64,000 nucleotides of DNA from Oxytricha trifallax (lineage: Eukaryota; Ciliophora; Spirotrichea; Sporadotrichida; Oxytrichidae): the NCBI GenBank assembly GCA_000711775.1, contig ARYC01000593.1, positions 62,001 through 126,000 on the forward strand, in the 5' to 3' direction. The notes below the pieces were generated by a model. It was given only the letters and a program-made list of their open reading frames with translations. It did not search any database and was not told where the DNA came from. Below are positions 1 to 10,990 of the stretch, in pieces. The position numbers and the translations under genes were made by a program. Position 1 is the first letter of the stretch. The number at the start of each line of letters is the position of its first letter.

Positions 1-760
1 TTATATTAGATTAATTATTTAATTTGCTTAATATCATAATTTATATTAAAATTTTCTTAAAAAAACTAGACATATTTTATAACTTAATTGATTTGCATGT
101 TTATTGACTGTTAGAAGGTAATAAATAATTCAAACTATTCATATGTACTTTATAGAACTATTCTAATCAATTATGTTTTATTTTATATTAAAACAAGTTA
201 ATGTAAGTAATTAAAATACATATCTAAAAGAGACTGTTATATTGCACTCAGCTACAATCTACAAAGATTATTCAATAGTAAAGGAATCTGCCGTCATTCA
301 GCTGTTTATGTCGAGATGAAACCTATTAAAACTTTTAATTACTTAAGAATGGATGCCATAAAAAAACAACAGATGTGCAGTAATTACAGGAACGTATCAC
401 TGATGCTACCAGTTTTTATTAAATTGACAACTTTGAACAAATAAATTTATTATTATTATGTGAGTTCTCATATTATTTAGTTGGTTAGATAGTTCATAAA
501 TATTATCAACTTATTTGACATCTAAAGCAAAGTTAGTAATATTGATATATTCTTGTTTGAATATTCAGTGGTATGTCTATTGTTCTTTGAATGGGATGCA
601 AACATTTGACTTGGTGTATATGAGTTTGTCTAATACCAATTCTGTAATAACTCTAGATACTCTTAACGTTTGTCATAATCTCTATATATTGTTTTTTGTT
701 GTTGAATATTAATTGATTAACTTATATTGAATAAATGCTTCTGGTTTTAGAAAAGAAAAA
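1..760. other. AT-rich DNA, no gene seen
   Basis: Low-complexity AT-rich sequence with no convincing coding block under the TGA-only stop reading and no long repeat. I see nothing to annotate here. Confidence 0.5.
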
Positions 761-1488
761 ATGAAAAAAACATTCAATTCAATAAAACATTATTAAAAAC
801 CAGAATTTACTTCATCAGTGGTAGTAAATAGTGAAACTAGCAATTCGACACGACTTCACTATGCATCAGAATCTGATCAGATTTTGTTTGATACTTCAAC
901 AGAACATAAATCAATTCTAAATAGTAAAACATAGTCGCTAAGTATTAAGGTAGACATACTACTCAAAACTAAAGAAGTATAATCCAAGCCTCTTTTGAGT
1001 ACTTACTAAATTTTCCAACCCAGCGACCCAAGATTCAAACTTCTATAGAGACTAAATAGAAGCAAAAGAACATAACGTCGACTCTAACTTTTAACAATGG
1101 AAAATTGAGTTAATTAACAAGCTCAGCCCTTTGTTTCAAGCTGAGCTTCAATTAAGAAGTATTCATTGAAGAGCATTTCTCACCAACACTCTTCAGCAGA
1201 GACATTTCGATAATATAGTTGATCAACATCATGAATCGAGGCTAAAAGTCTCAAATTTTGATACAAGAAAGAGACACAGGAAAAAATTCAGAAAAATAAA
1301 GAAATGGCAAGAACAGATTGGGAGAGAAGACAAAGAAAGAATTAAATGAAAGTAATTAATGTCGATATTAATGAAATCAACATAATTAAAAGGGCAAGTC
1401 CTTTATATATTATCATATATAATATATATATATATATCGATATGTGGTCCCCAAAGATCTCAATGTGAGAATATTATTATTATTATTT
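761..1488 (+). pseudogene. Broken coding block with (ATT)n tail, possibly a LINE 3' end
   Basis: With TAA/TAG as Gln, an ATG at 761 opens 115 codons to a TGA at 1106. Overlapping frames then stay open to about 1374 and are rich in Lys, Arg and Gln. After a short AT-rich stretch the block ends in (ATT)n at about 1472-1488. The sequence before the tail (AATTAAAAGGGC near 1388) resembles the 3' end of the LINE at 34850-36544, which has ATTAAAAGGGC before its own hairpin and (ATT)n tail. The call as a LINE 3' end rests on this tail, because no reverse transcriptase motif is visible. At least one frame change is needed, so it is not intact. It may instead be an unrelated relic gene. Confidence 0.35.
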
Positions 1489-2030
1489 GTTCTGACTGAG
1501 ACCCTCCCATAAAAAATATATGACCTTCCCCCTCCCCCCTTTTTTAATAAAATTTTTCAAATAATATTGAAAAATATTTTCTTATTCTTTGAATTATGCT
1601 CTTTCATTAAAAATATTGCCCTTCGGGCAGTAATCGTTATTTATATTATTTTATTTAGCTTCACATTCTCCGTCGACTTTAATTGATACATGCTTGTATA
1701 GGAAATCATCACAAATATATATTATTTTTTAGTGTAATTAATTAAATTTTAAAATATCTATTAATAAACTAATACAAATTTTATTTTATAAATTTTTATC
1801 TCTATAATCGTATTTTAAAATAATAGGATAAACATTTTAACTTTTGTAAATAAAATCCCATTGATTGAATTGAAAAAGGTTACAAAAGGTAACATTGAAT
1901 CTTTAATAATCAACATATAGCACAATTAATGATAGATGTTTATTATAATTTGAACAAGTTTACAATTAAACTCTAACAATTAATATTGAAATAGACACTC
2001 TCAATCTAACAGTAACTAATCAACCCTGCT

Positions 2031-2927
2031 ATGTCAATGAACGATATTGAATCAGAGCATTAAGCTTCACAGCTCTAAATGGCGACCTCCCATAGACAGT
2101 ATCTGATCCAGGTTGATGAGAAATACACAGGCACTACCAGAGACGTCCAGTGAATATACCGTTAAGCCAGTACTACCAGCGGGGAGCCCTGCAGGCATGG
2201 GTGCAGAGGAAGAGGAGAGTGAAGGCAATGAACTGTTTTAAATTTACTGTAACACCATTACAAGCATCTACATCGCATGGCTTCCATAAATTTCCAGTTG
2301 CCTTGTATGGTCCAACGATCATGTGACCTTCTCTACCGATTCAGATAATACTTGGACTCTTTGAGCAGTTGGAAGGTTGGTGATTGCGTAATTCAAGTAG
2401 TCCTTGGTGCATTGTGATTAAGAAGAGCAAGATGTAGTAACTCATTTGTGCTGAGACTATTAGTACTCAAGAAACCTAAAGAGTATTATCAAGAGAAAGG
2501 CTTGTATTAGCTGCTGCTTTCTTAATGATTACACCTTATCTCTTGGTATCTGGGCCTGCACCATTTGGTGCGAAGAACTCATAGTGTAGATCTAAAGTGT
2601 CAGAGTGGGAGGTAATTCAATTGGTCGAGATGCCAACGAGTGCAACGCGCACTGTAAACTGCTTAAAAATTCCTCTGCCTCCCTATTGGTAAGTGCACTC
2701 CATCTCTTTTGAACCCCATTAGATAGTTGAAGAATCCGCCTAGGCGCCATAAAGAGCAGGATAGAGGAAAACGCGCAGTACAGAGTGGAAAGAGTAGTAG
2801 GCTAAGGAGATTCACAGGTTTGACTGAATTGAATGGAGTATACAAGCAGTCTGAGAAATTGAAATGTGCCTCAATGAGTGAAATTTGTTGTAAAATTCAA
2901 AATGTAAATAAAAATGTATAATTTATG
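2031..2927 (+). pseudogene. Broken coding remnant, left half, inside the 1.5-4.7 kb element
   Basis: An ATG at 2031 opens 40 codons to TGA at 2151. The adjoining frame then runs on with a Glu-rich patch (GAEEEESEGN) and a stretch rich in Trp, Ile and Ser to about 2350. The base composition is clearly less AT-rich than the flanks, and short well-composed segments continue in changing frames to about 2927, where a foldback element interrupts. No family motif is recognised. It probably belonged to the protein of the enclosing inverted-repeat element. Several frame breaks make it non-functional as read. Confidence 0.35.
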
Positions 2928-3375
2928 CGGCACTTTTTTAATATTAATTTATTTAAATATATTAAAAACTACTCTATCTCGAAATTTTGATCATTTTGAG
3001 ATAGAGTGCGATAAAAATTAATTAATTTACTCATATATGGAATAAGTTAATATAATTCACATTAAGTTTTAAATAAATGAATGTTTATTTTTATTAAGAA
3101 ACTATTTTATTTATGCATCCTTTTAAATTAATTAAAAATCTTAATTGTTTTTAAATATTTATGTTTTATTTATAGTTTTTTTTATTACTTGATATAGTTA
3201 AATAATATTAAAAAATAAACATTCATTTATTTAAAACTTAATGTGAATTATATTAACTTATTCCATATATGAGTAAATTAATTAATTTATTTAGCACTCT
3301 ATATCGAAATGATCAAAATTTCGAGATAGAGTAGTTTTTAATGTATTTAAATAAATTAATATTAAAAAAGTGCCG
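2928..3375. mobile_element. Foldback (MITE-like) element, family A, copy 1
   Basis: A palindrome with arms of about 165 bp, starting CGGCACTTTTTTAATATT and ending with its reverse complement, around an AT-rich spacer. Each arm contains a smaller palindrome, TCTCGAAATTTTGATCA..TTGAGATA, which is the signature shared with the copies at 6586, 39222 and about 43905. It has no coding capacity. It sits inside the coding remnant of the 1.5-4.7 kb element and so is younger than it. Its ends differ from those of copies 2 and 3, which begin GAGT. Confidence 0.8.
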
Positions 3376-3870
3376 AGATGCCCAATGTGGAGACCAGCCT
3401 CCAGCTGGTGAGTAATTCAAGGGGGAGAGGAGAGACTCGTGAATGGGGGGTTATTGAGGAGAGAAAGCTAGAGAGGCGCTAGAGAAGAGACGATGACGAT
3501 GGCAACTACAGATGAGGGTGCAATGATGACTGCGAAGGGTGCAGAGGTGACAGAAATGGCTTCAGAGGACAAGACGAAGGTGGCAGATGACTTGGGGGTT
3601 GACCACAAAGAGATAGATCAGAGAGTCACAATACAGTTGAGAGACCAGCAATGGAGGGATCGCAGGAGGCAAAGGAGGAGCTTGGAAAGACTTAGATGAC
3701 AAAGAAGCAGAGGAGATTTTCTGACCAAGCTGACAAGCCTAACCAAAAGAAAAAAAGATATTGCAGCTAAGCACAAGGAGTGGTCTTAATATATACATAA
3801 ATCCAAGGTACGTAAATGAACTGCTGTAAATATACATCAATACACAAAACAATGTGAAAGGGTAAAATAC
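3376..3870 (+). pseudogene. Broken coding remnant, right half, Arg/Glu-rich
   Basis: This continues the GC-richer coding remnant beyond the foldback element. Three frames are open in turn. One runs from 3376 with an Arg/Glu-rich stretch, one covers 3493-3699 ending at a true TGA (Met, Asp and Lys rich, then Arg/Gln rich), and one runs on to about 3865 and is Lys/Gln-rich. The basic, Gln-rich end suggests nucleic-acid binding, but no motif is recognised. It is probably the C-terminal part of the gene whose left half lies at 2031-2927. Confidence 0.35.
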
Positions 3871-4690
3871 TAGCATTAAATATACACTGATTTCGCATTC
3901 ACAAATAAATTGGTCTTGCCTTTGATTTTCTTTTTCACAAATTTTTACACTATTTTATATGTCTTTTCAGATCTTAATTAATTAAGAAATCAATTTTAAG
4001 TTTAAAAGTAATACTTTCATAAACTATTTTATAAAATTTTCAATTTTTAATTCAATAAATTCATTATATTTATTGATAGCTTTTGCATTTCATTAATCTT
4101 ATATAAATTAAATTCATTTTTTTAATCAAATATAAAAATTATTTCTTTTTTAAAGTCCATACACAATTGCATCTCATTTCAAAAATATAATCCCTCTTTA
4201 TGTTATCTAGAAAAAATTCAGTTAAAAATAATAACTTTAAATCTTAAAATATTTTATCATGCCACAAACTTCTAGAAAATGTTAGTCTTAGCAATTTATG
4301 ATTATTAAATCTTTGCATGTTCTTTGCTGTAAATTTAAATAACAAACTTTAATCTATTGCGCTAATAGTTTTTACTAAATATTAATTCTATTTTGTTTTT
4401 ACTAATAATATTTTTAGAAATTGACAACTTACAAAATTATTAATCAATTTGAAAAATATAAGTCTTTTATTTAAGGGTATAATTATATTTATATTAAATG
4501 ATTTAAAATTGAATTTACTTTTTTTATCAGTACATTCTAAATAAAATAATAAGATATGGTTTAAATTCAAAAATTGTTATTTTAATAATTAATTAAGATC
4601 TGAAACGACAAATATTTACAAAAGTAAAAATGTTTTTCATTGATAAATTTTATTAAAAAACGGGTGATGGGAAGGTCTTGGTCAGAACAA

Positions 4691-5572
4691 TTATTATTAT
4701 ATAACATTTTTATTTTTTTACCAAAGACGTATTTATATGGTTAGATATATCGATTAAGCATTTAATTTTATGTAGTTTAGGTTTAGTTTAAATTATAACT
4801 CTTCTTTCTATTCTTAAAATAAACATATATTTTAATAATACTTAAATAAAATATAAAATCAATATTTGTTTTTAATAACTAATTGGTGAGTTTTTAATAG
4901 CCATAAACATTTTGCGATTTATTAATTTATACTTAAAGTTAGTGATATTAATTATTTAAAAAATTAATGCTAAAATTAAGGCACTAAATCTAAATAATGT
5001 TATTGAAAAACGATATTTAAATTATAATTTATGTATGAATTAATTGATAAATAACTGAAGAATATAAGTTGAATTCTAATTTATCAATTTTTTTTTAGGT
5101 TGATAAATTATAGATCTAAAAGTAAATAAACTAATTTGATTCAAATGATTTAACTTTATAATTAAAAATTATTTTAAATTCATCAAATTAATTAATTATT
5201 AGTTATTTTAGCCTATAAGACTATTATGAACTATTTAAATAGATATTAATTAAGAGAATGAAAAAGATTCTTATATTTTTATACTATGATGGATTATTTT
5301 CAAATATTACTTGTATTTATTAATGTAACTTGTTTCTGAATTCAATGAACTCCGTTAATAAGACTTAAGTCAAGATGTGATAAGAACTTAAATAAGATTT
5401 TATTATTTCTTGACTTACTTTACTTAAAATTAACAAGAAACTTGAAGAAATCAATATGGAAATTAATAATTACTATTATATTGTAATAGATTTTTAAGAA
5501 ATTTATGTAAGATATAATAAATAGTCTGAGAAATAAAATAAATGACACTAAGACATTGCACTAAGAAACAAA
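4691..5572. other. AT-rich DNA, no gene seen
   Basis: Very AT-rich sequence with short poly-A and poly-T runs. There are no inverted ends and no coding block with balanced composition. Confidence 0.5.
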
Positions 5573-6181
5573 ATGACGCCAAGACGACAATTTCCAATAA
5601 AAATTAAGCTCGTGCATTTCTTCGTTAGCTCCTATGAAAGACTACGCCAGATATATTACTAAAGCTCAAAAATTGAGTCATTCTCAAAGCTGCAAAAAAT
5701 AGAAGCGGGGATGAAGATGACTTGTGCATTCATTATGAGCATGACTAGTGCACTTATAATGAATGAACTCATTAAATAAATGATCTATCACTGACAAATG
5801 GCAGCTACAACACGCCAATATAAGGCATTTCAAGGACGATATTGATCGCTCACTTCATAAAGCTCATCCTGTTGAATACAAAAAGACAACTTCATGGTCG
5901 AGTTCATTCAAGATGTTGAGACGACTGAATCACTTCATCTTAACTTCGGGAGACGAGTTAAGCTAATTTCAAGAAGATTTACCTGAAGTAACTACTTTTT
6001 CTCTGAGGGTGATCAGCAGCCTCATAGCTCAATGCGACAGTGACTAGTTGAACAGGTTAGTATTGTCGTTCAATTAGGCATAGCTGGAAACGAAAATAAG
6101 CTGAAACAGAAGGATTCACTGAAGAGAGTACCAAATCAGCTTGACAAACTCTACAATATTCTCAGTATGTTTGATGATTGA
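5573..6181 (+). pseudogene. Broken unknown gene
   Basis: ATG at 5573 opens 73 codons to TGA at 5792. The frame two bases on then gives about 100 codons (SFKMLRRLNHFILTSG, then SEQ-like acidic stretches) to about 6102. A third frame ends as KRVPNQLDKLYNILSMFDD before a TGA at 6179. Amino-acid balance is good across all three and the local base composition is richer in G and C than the flanks, so this is likely a real gene that has taken frame breaks, or one cut by small internally eliminated segments. The product is not recognised. Confidence 0.4.
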
Positions 6182-6585
6182 TATAAAAAGGGTTGTTTTA
6201 ACTAATTAAAAACAAGGACATTTATATATTATTAATTTCTCTTATTTTAAATACTATTACTTTTATAATAAACTTATTTATACCAATATATGAGGAAAAA
6301 TCAAGCAATCAGGACATTAAATATTTATTAACCTTAAAATAATTGGCAAAGGAGTCAAAGTTTAAAGTGTGAAATTAACTCTTTATACTATCTAAATGAA
6401 ATTATTTTTAATATTGTTTGTAAATTTTTTGAAATTAGAATTTATGTTTAACTTAAAACAAAATTGAATAAAATAAAAATATCAAGAAATAAATAAGGAT
6501 CAGAGAGGTTTCAGTGCATTAAAGCATTTGTTAGAAAGCTTGGCCAGAAGGTCAAACACACCCCCCATAATGTATAGTTTTTAAT
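6182..6585. other. AT-rich DNA, no gene seen
   Basis: AT-rich spacer between the broken gene and the next foldback element. A short C run (CACCCCCC) near 6560 is the only notable feature. Confidence 0.45.
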
Positions 6586-7130
6586 GAGTAAATTTTGAAT
6601 GAATTACCAGATTATAAATAATAATCAATAAATTATGCACACTATTTTAATCTTAATACTTTTTAAATATATTAAAATGGCACTCATCTCAAAATCAATG
6701 AAATTTCGAGATACGTGCCAAAAACAAACTAATAAACTAACAACTAAATAACTCAGTAAAAATTAAATTAATTTTATAAATATTTTAAGTTCATTTTTAA
6801 ACTCTATTAACTTAATCAATAAAACAATATAATTTATAATTTAAACCTTAATATTTAAAAATAATCTACATTATTTATGTTGAAAGTTTTATCAATATTT
6901 AAGAGCATATTATAATTATAAGAACTTAAAATATTTATAAATTTAACTTAATTTTTACTGAGTTATTTAATTGTAAGTTTATTAATTTATTTATTTGGCT
7001 CGTATCTCAAAATTTCATTGATTTTGAGATGCTTGTCATTTTAATATATTTATAAATTATTAAGATTAAAATAGTGTGCATAATTTATTGATTATTATTT
7101 ATAATCTGGTAATTCATTCAAAATTTACTC
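6586..7130. mobile_element. Foldback (MITE-like) element, family A, copy 2
   Basis: A palindrome of about 545 bp. The left end GAGTAAATTTTGAATGAAT is mirrored at the right end. Both flanks read AAT, consistent with a 3-bp target duplication. The arms carry the family-A core (TTTCGAGATACGTGCCAAA on the left, its mirror near 7000). The two arms differ at scattered positions, so it is older than the perfect palindrome at 62.9 kb. It has no coding capacity. Confidence 0.8.
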
Positions 7131-7375
7131 AATATGTACTCTGATAGAACTTGATCTCCTGAGCAAACCTTTCTGAATACCTAATTGTTGCCGGCTTCTA
7201 GTTTTTGAGATGACACATTCAAAACCCCAAAACTTTCAGTAGTTTGATTGAGTTTTTGATTGATAAAAGTAGACTATTAGTGCATACTTTATTAGGGTTT
7301 TAATAGGGTTTATGTAGGGGTTTAATGTTTAAATGTAATGTATAGTAGTGTGTATTAGAGGGGTTTTATTTTTAC

Positions 7376-8110
7376 TATTCACTCAAACTATACCTTGGCA
7401 TCATGTGCTAATTTTCTAAATTTGATATCTCCTATCCAGTTGATCATTTAGTCTATTGTTTGCTCTGCTCTGTGGTTTGGTCTTAAGATAATCTGCTCAG
7501 CCATATCTTTCATTTTACCTTTTATCTTATTCTAGTCTAGATATTGCTATATTCTCTGTTTTGAATCTTTCTCTCTCTTACAGCTATAGTAATCATTTCT
7601 ATGCATATCGCATTCAGCAATAATTGCTGCTAGAGCCCATACATCCCACTTAATATCACCATCTCTCCAGTCCTCCCTTTCTGGAAAGTATCCAGTAGTA
7701 CCATAAACTTTGCCAAGTCCTGAAGCTTCAACTCTTTATGACATATTGAAATCAATTATTACTACTCTGAGAGATGAAAAATCAAGCATTATATTCTCTG
7801 GCTTCAAGCCTCTATGAACATACCCTAAATTGTGCAGCTCTTCAATGCCATTGCAAATTTGTATGAATAAGGGGTAACTTTTAATTCATTAAAATTTCAC
7901 CTAATAAAATGGAGGACTGCTCTGTCAACTGATCCTGAGATTAGCAGTCTTATATCGAGATGTGGCTGAGATGTGAACGTATGATCCTACAACTCGACTT
8001 TTATAGATGCTTCAGACCTGATAATGCGAACGAGCACCGATCTCGAGATCAGCACAATATATGACGAAGAACATATTGCAGGAAATAGAGCTGATTATGA
8101 GACATTTAAG
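7376..8110 (-). pseudogene. Protein kinase domain of the TBE-like element (C-lobe intact)
   Basis: From about 7885 down to TGA at 7376 one frame of about 170 codons stays open and is clearly a kinase C-lobe. It has GIEELHNLGYVHRGLKPEN (subdomain VI), IDFN (subdomain VII), GTTGYFPERE (activation loop to APE-like), WDVWAL (subdomain IX) and an Arg near the end (LRPNHRAEQ). Two key residues differ from active kinases: HRD is HRG and DFG is DFN. The copy at 53.7 kb keeps RDLKPE, so the change is copy-specific at least for the first. The N-lobe upstream (to about 8110) is open in another frame. Known TBE elements carry a similar zinc-finger/kinase ORF of unclear role. Confidence 0.8.
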
Positions 8111-8159
8111 AGTATATTACTGTACATGAACTATACATTATATGATTAAAATGTTGATT

Positions 8160-8812
8160 AATTTTGTAGACCCTCCTCTCAAATCACTTAATTCGCTTTA
8201 AATCTTAACCTTTTAATAATATACTTCTATATTACTATACCTCTTGTACCAAGACCTTGATATGAAGGTATTGAATGTAAATACTGCCTCATCAGCGTGT
8301 ATGAACTTTATATTATGCTCTTGAGCCCTTTGCATTTAATCGAATATATAATTTAAATTATCCTTATAAAATGGAACATTAAAGTCAATCACTCTCTTAA
8401 TGCGATTGACTATCTTGTAAGATATTCCATTCTTTTATATATATATATATATGTTAGCTATAAATTAATAAGAGATATGAAGCTCAGGAAATTGGCGATG
8501 AAACATCACAGCCCTCTAGGCTAGAGAGAAATGAGCCCAGTATTTAAGAGTCTTATCATTAATAAGATATTCAATATGATGCTGCTAAAATTTTAAGGGT
8601 CTCTTAGGCTTAGAATTAAGATGCTATCTCTTTAAATTCAATACTAATAGACAGTGAGACCTCAGAGTTGCAGGAGATTTATGGAGTAGCCTTGCAATAG
8701 ATGTGTTATTTAGAATAGGTCTGAGTTGATCACTATAATCATCGCAACCATAACGTAACATAAACAATAAATCTATATACTCACTATCATAAACTGACCC
8801 CAAACCTCGCAT
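8160..8812 (-). pseudogene. Transposase of the TBE-like element, N-terminal half
   Basis: Starting at ATG 8812 the protein matches the transposase at 50415 closely (RYGCDDYSDQLRPIL, SIARLLHKSPATLRSH). Further on, in shifted frames, are KTLKYWAHFSLAQRA and RIKRVIDFNVPFYKDN, then IHADEAVFTFN with the first catalytic Asp, then the SWYKRYSNIEVY segment. It stops before the second Asp and the Glu of the DDE triad. Family: Tc1/mariner-like DDE transposase. It would be inactive, since two catalytic residues are gone and frame breaks are present. Confidence 0.8.
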
Positions 8813-8950
8813 ATACTCACTTAAAATACTAATATTTAAACATTAAACCCCTACATAAACCCTATTAAAACCCTAATAAAGTATGCACTAATAGTCTACT
8901 TTTATCAATCAAAAACTCAATCAAACTACTGAAAGGGTTTTGGGGTTTTG

Positions 8951-9680
8951 AATATTGACCAAATTTATGCTTTTTTTTCTTCAGGATTTTAATAATTTAT
9001 CCTAACAGCAAGTAAAAAATTAGGAATACCGAAGTCATGTTATTCAATTCAAATTCTCTGCCAGTTTATAAGCTATAAACTTTGCAATTTTCATTTTATG
9101 AGGGAGTCGTTAAGCATGAGGTTAATAATAGAATTTAATTAATTATTATTCAGGTGACTTGAGATTCCTTCAGTATTTATGTTTTAAAAAATATCATGTC
9201 CAAAAGACAAGCACGTTTGTAGAAACTTTACTTTGTTAAAGAACAATCTTTATCTCGTGGTCACTCGATAAGCATGAAACTACACAGATCTATGTTATTA
9301 ATGCTTCCCTACTAAAGATGTGCATTTGCATCACCCTTAACTCAGTCTAAGTATAAATGAGCTCAATATTGGCTAATTTATTAAATTTTCATTAATTTCA
9401 TTTAATTATACATAGTAACATTAAGTACTCCAAGGTTGTTCAATTTAAGTTTTAGATTTTTATTTTAGGTTAATTATATCCTTTATGCCAAATATACTCT
9501 TTTTATATTTTAGACCCATCTCTATGAAACAATTTAATTTATTATTTTAAGTTTGATTATAAAATTAAGATAATTTTATTTATTAGCACTTTTTATGTTT
9601 CTTTAACACTACTATTATATTTATAAAAAAAATGATTTATTCAATTATATTATTAACATTTTATGTCTCTTTCTTTAATT
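8951..9680. other. AT-rich DNA, no gene seen
   Basis: Mixed AT-rich sequence right of the deleted TBE-like copy. A moderately less AT-rich stretch around 9180-9350 shows no convincing frame. Confidence 0.4.
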
Positions 9681-9689
9681 TTATTTCAA

Positions 9690-10990
9690 AATTTTTGTTT
9701 TGAGAACTTATCATTTTTTTTTTCTTTACTCAAGTTTCCTTTTATTTTTTTATCTTGTTCATTTGAGTGTTAATTTTTACCTTTAATATCTTGATCAATT
9801 TATACATTTTCATTTTTATATTTAACATTAATGCTCTTTTATTTGTTTATGATCTTCTCCAATTATTTTATCGAACTAAAATATTTTTTCTAATAATCTT
9901 TTGTTTTACATTTTATAACTTTGTTTCAGCTTTTTATTTTGATGCAGTCTTTTTCTGCTTCCACCATCATCATCACAGTCTTTTCCCAAATGACTCACTA
10001 ATATTGTATTGTTATTTTGAGTCATCAACGTTATTCCTATCTTACTCTTCTTCTAGCTCCTCATGAATATTTTCTATGTTATCATTTTCTTATTCAAAAT
10101 TTTTCATCAAAAGGATAAAGTGGTCTTATAAGTGATATCTTGAGTATCCCTATTTTTCATATGCTGATCGCAGTCTGTTTTTTTGAAATTCATATTTATA
10201 TTTATTCAATTCGTTTTTATTTTTACTTTATCTTCCCATTATTTATTCACTTGTACATTTTGTTATGTAAATTTATTTAATGTTTGACATAATTTCTTGG
10301 TTAAACTTTTCTTACTATGGGTGGTACTGATGCATTTTTCTATCCTTTTATGTATAACATTAATAGTTTTTCTTAATTTTGATTTATCATTTTAATCAAT
10401 AAAGTCTAAGACCCTTTCTACTTTTTATTAATAAACTGCTTTCTGAATGGTCATACTATTGCCCTCAGTATTTTGAATTGTTTAAGCAAGTTTCTCAAGG
10501 AAGTTATTAGCTTTATGCTCGTTTACTCTAACAAATTATCTAGCAATAAGTTTAAGATGTTTATTATTTTGATATATGATTCGCCATAGCTTTTAACCTG
10601 AGCAGTTTTTGCCTAGTGTGTATTATTTTGCTATATTATTTACTCATTTGTTATACTTTCTAGTACTTGCTATCTTACTGATGTCAGGACATCCTTGAGT
10701 ATGTTTTAATCTTATCACTTCCATGATTTCAACTCCTGCTCTGTAGATTCTTTCCTTTCTTCAGTTTGCTTAAGAAATTTATAATATATTTGATATATGA
10801 TGTTTGTGTTAATCAACTTTTTAAAATTTCTTTGTATTACTGCTAAGATGTTTTGATCTTGTCTTTGATCAATTTTTCGTTGAGGTTTTAAATAATTTGA
10901 ATCCTTTCTCCTATTTGCTTCACTCTTCACTGAAATATTATTTTAATGAAGAGTTACTTAACAATAGCAAAGTTTTGGGTAGCATTATTT
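9690..10990 (-). pseudogene. Broken Lys/Gln/Asn-rich gene
   Basis: The minus strand is purine-rich and open in a relay of frames with TGA-only stops. One block of about 90 codons ends at TGA 10715-10717 (QRQDQNILAVIQRNFKKL). A following frame contains QYTLGKNCSGQKLWRIIYQ and runs about 140 codons to a TGA near 10217. Acidic Gln-rich blocks (ENIHEELEEEQDRNN) then reach about 9700. The composition suggests coiled coil or low-complexity protein. No domain is recognised. Several frame changes are needed. It could be a LINE first ORF or a germline-limited gene. Confidence 0.4.

Larger units (their letters stand above)
1487..4690. mobile_element. Inverted-repeat DNA element set in an (ATT)n tract
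   Basis: The ends are inverted: TTGTTCTGAC at the left (1487) and GTCAGAACAA at the right (ending 4690). Imperfect matches continue inward, with AGACC-TCCCAT and then TTTTTTAATAAAATTT on each side. Both flanks continue as ATTATTATT, so the target was an (ATT)n run, apparently the tail of the block to the left. Inside are GC-richer coding remnants (2031-2927 and 3376-3870) split by a 448-bp foldback element. Length without that insertion is about 2.75 kb. I see no recognisable transposase, so the family is unknown. Confidence 0.55.
7220..8950 (-). mobile_element. TBE-like transposon, internally deleted copy
   Basis: The terminal inverted repeats are about 115 bp, start CAAAACCCCAAAA and match those of the 4-kb element at 50278-54303. 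Flanks are ATT on the left and AAT on the right, close to the 3-bp duplication expected. Reading from the right end, the minus strand carries the N-terminal half of the transposase (8812 to about 8170), then directly the kinase part of the zinc-finger/kinase ORF (about 8110-7376). The transposase C-terminus, ORF2 and zinc finger are missing, so about 2.3 kb has been lost from the middle. It is a non-autonomous relic. Confidence 0.88.

Noticed and set aside
9767-10066. Standard-code ORF on the plus strand, Phe/Ile-rich with a His run and Ser tail
   Set aside because: It is the T-rich complement of a purine-rich minus-strand coding region and has no protein-like balance.
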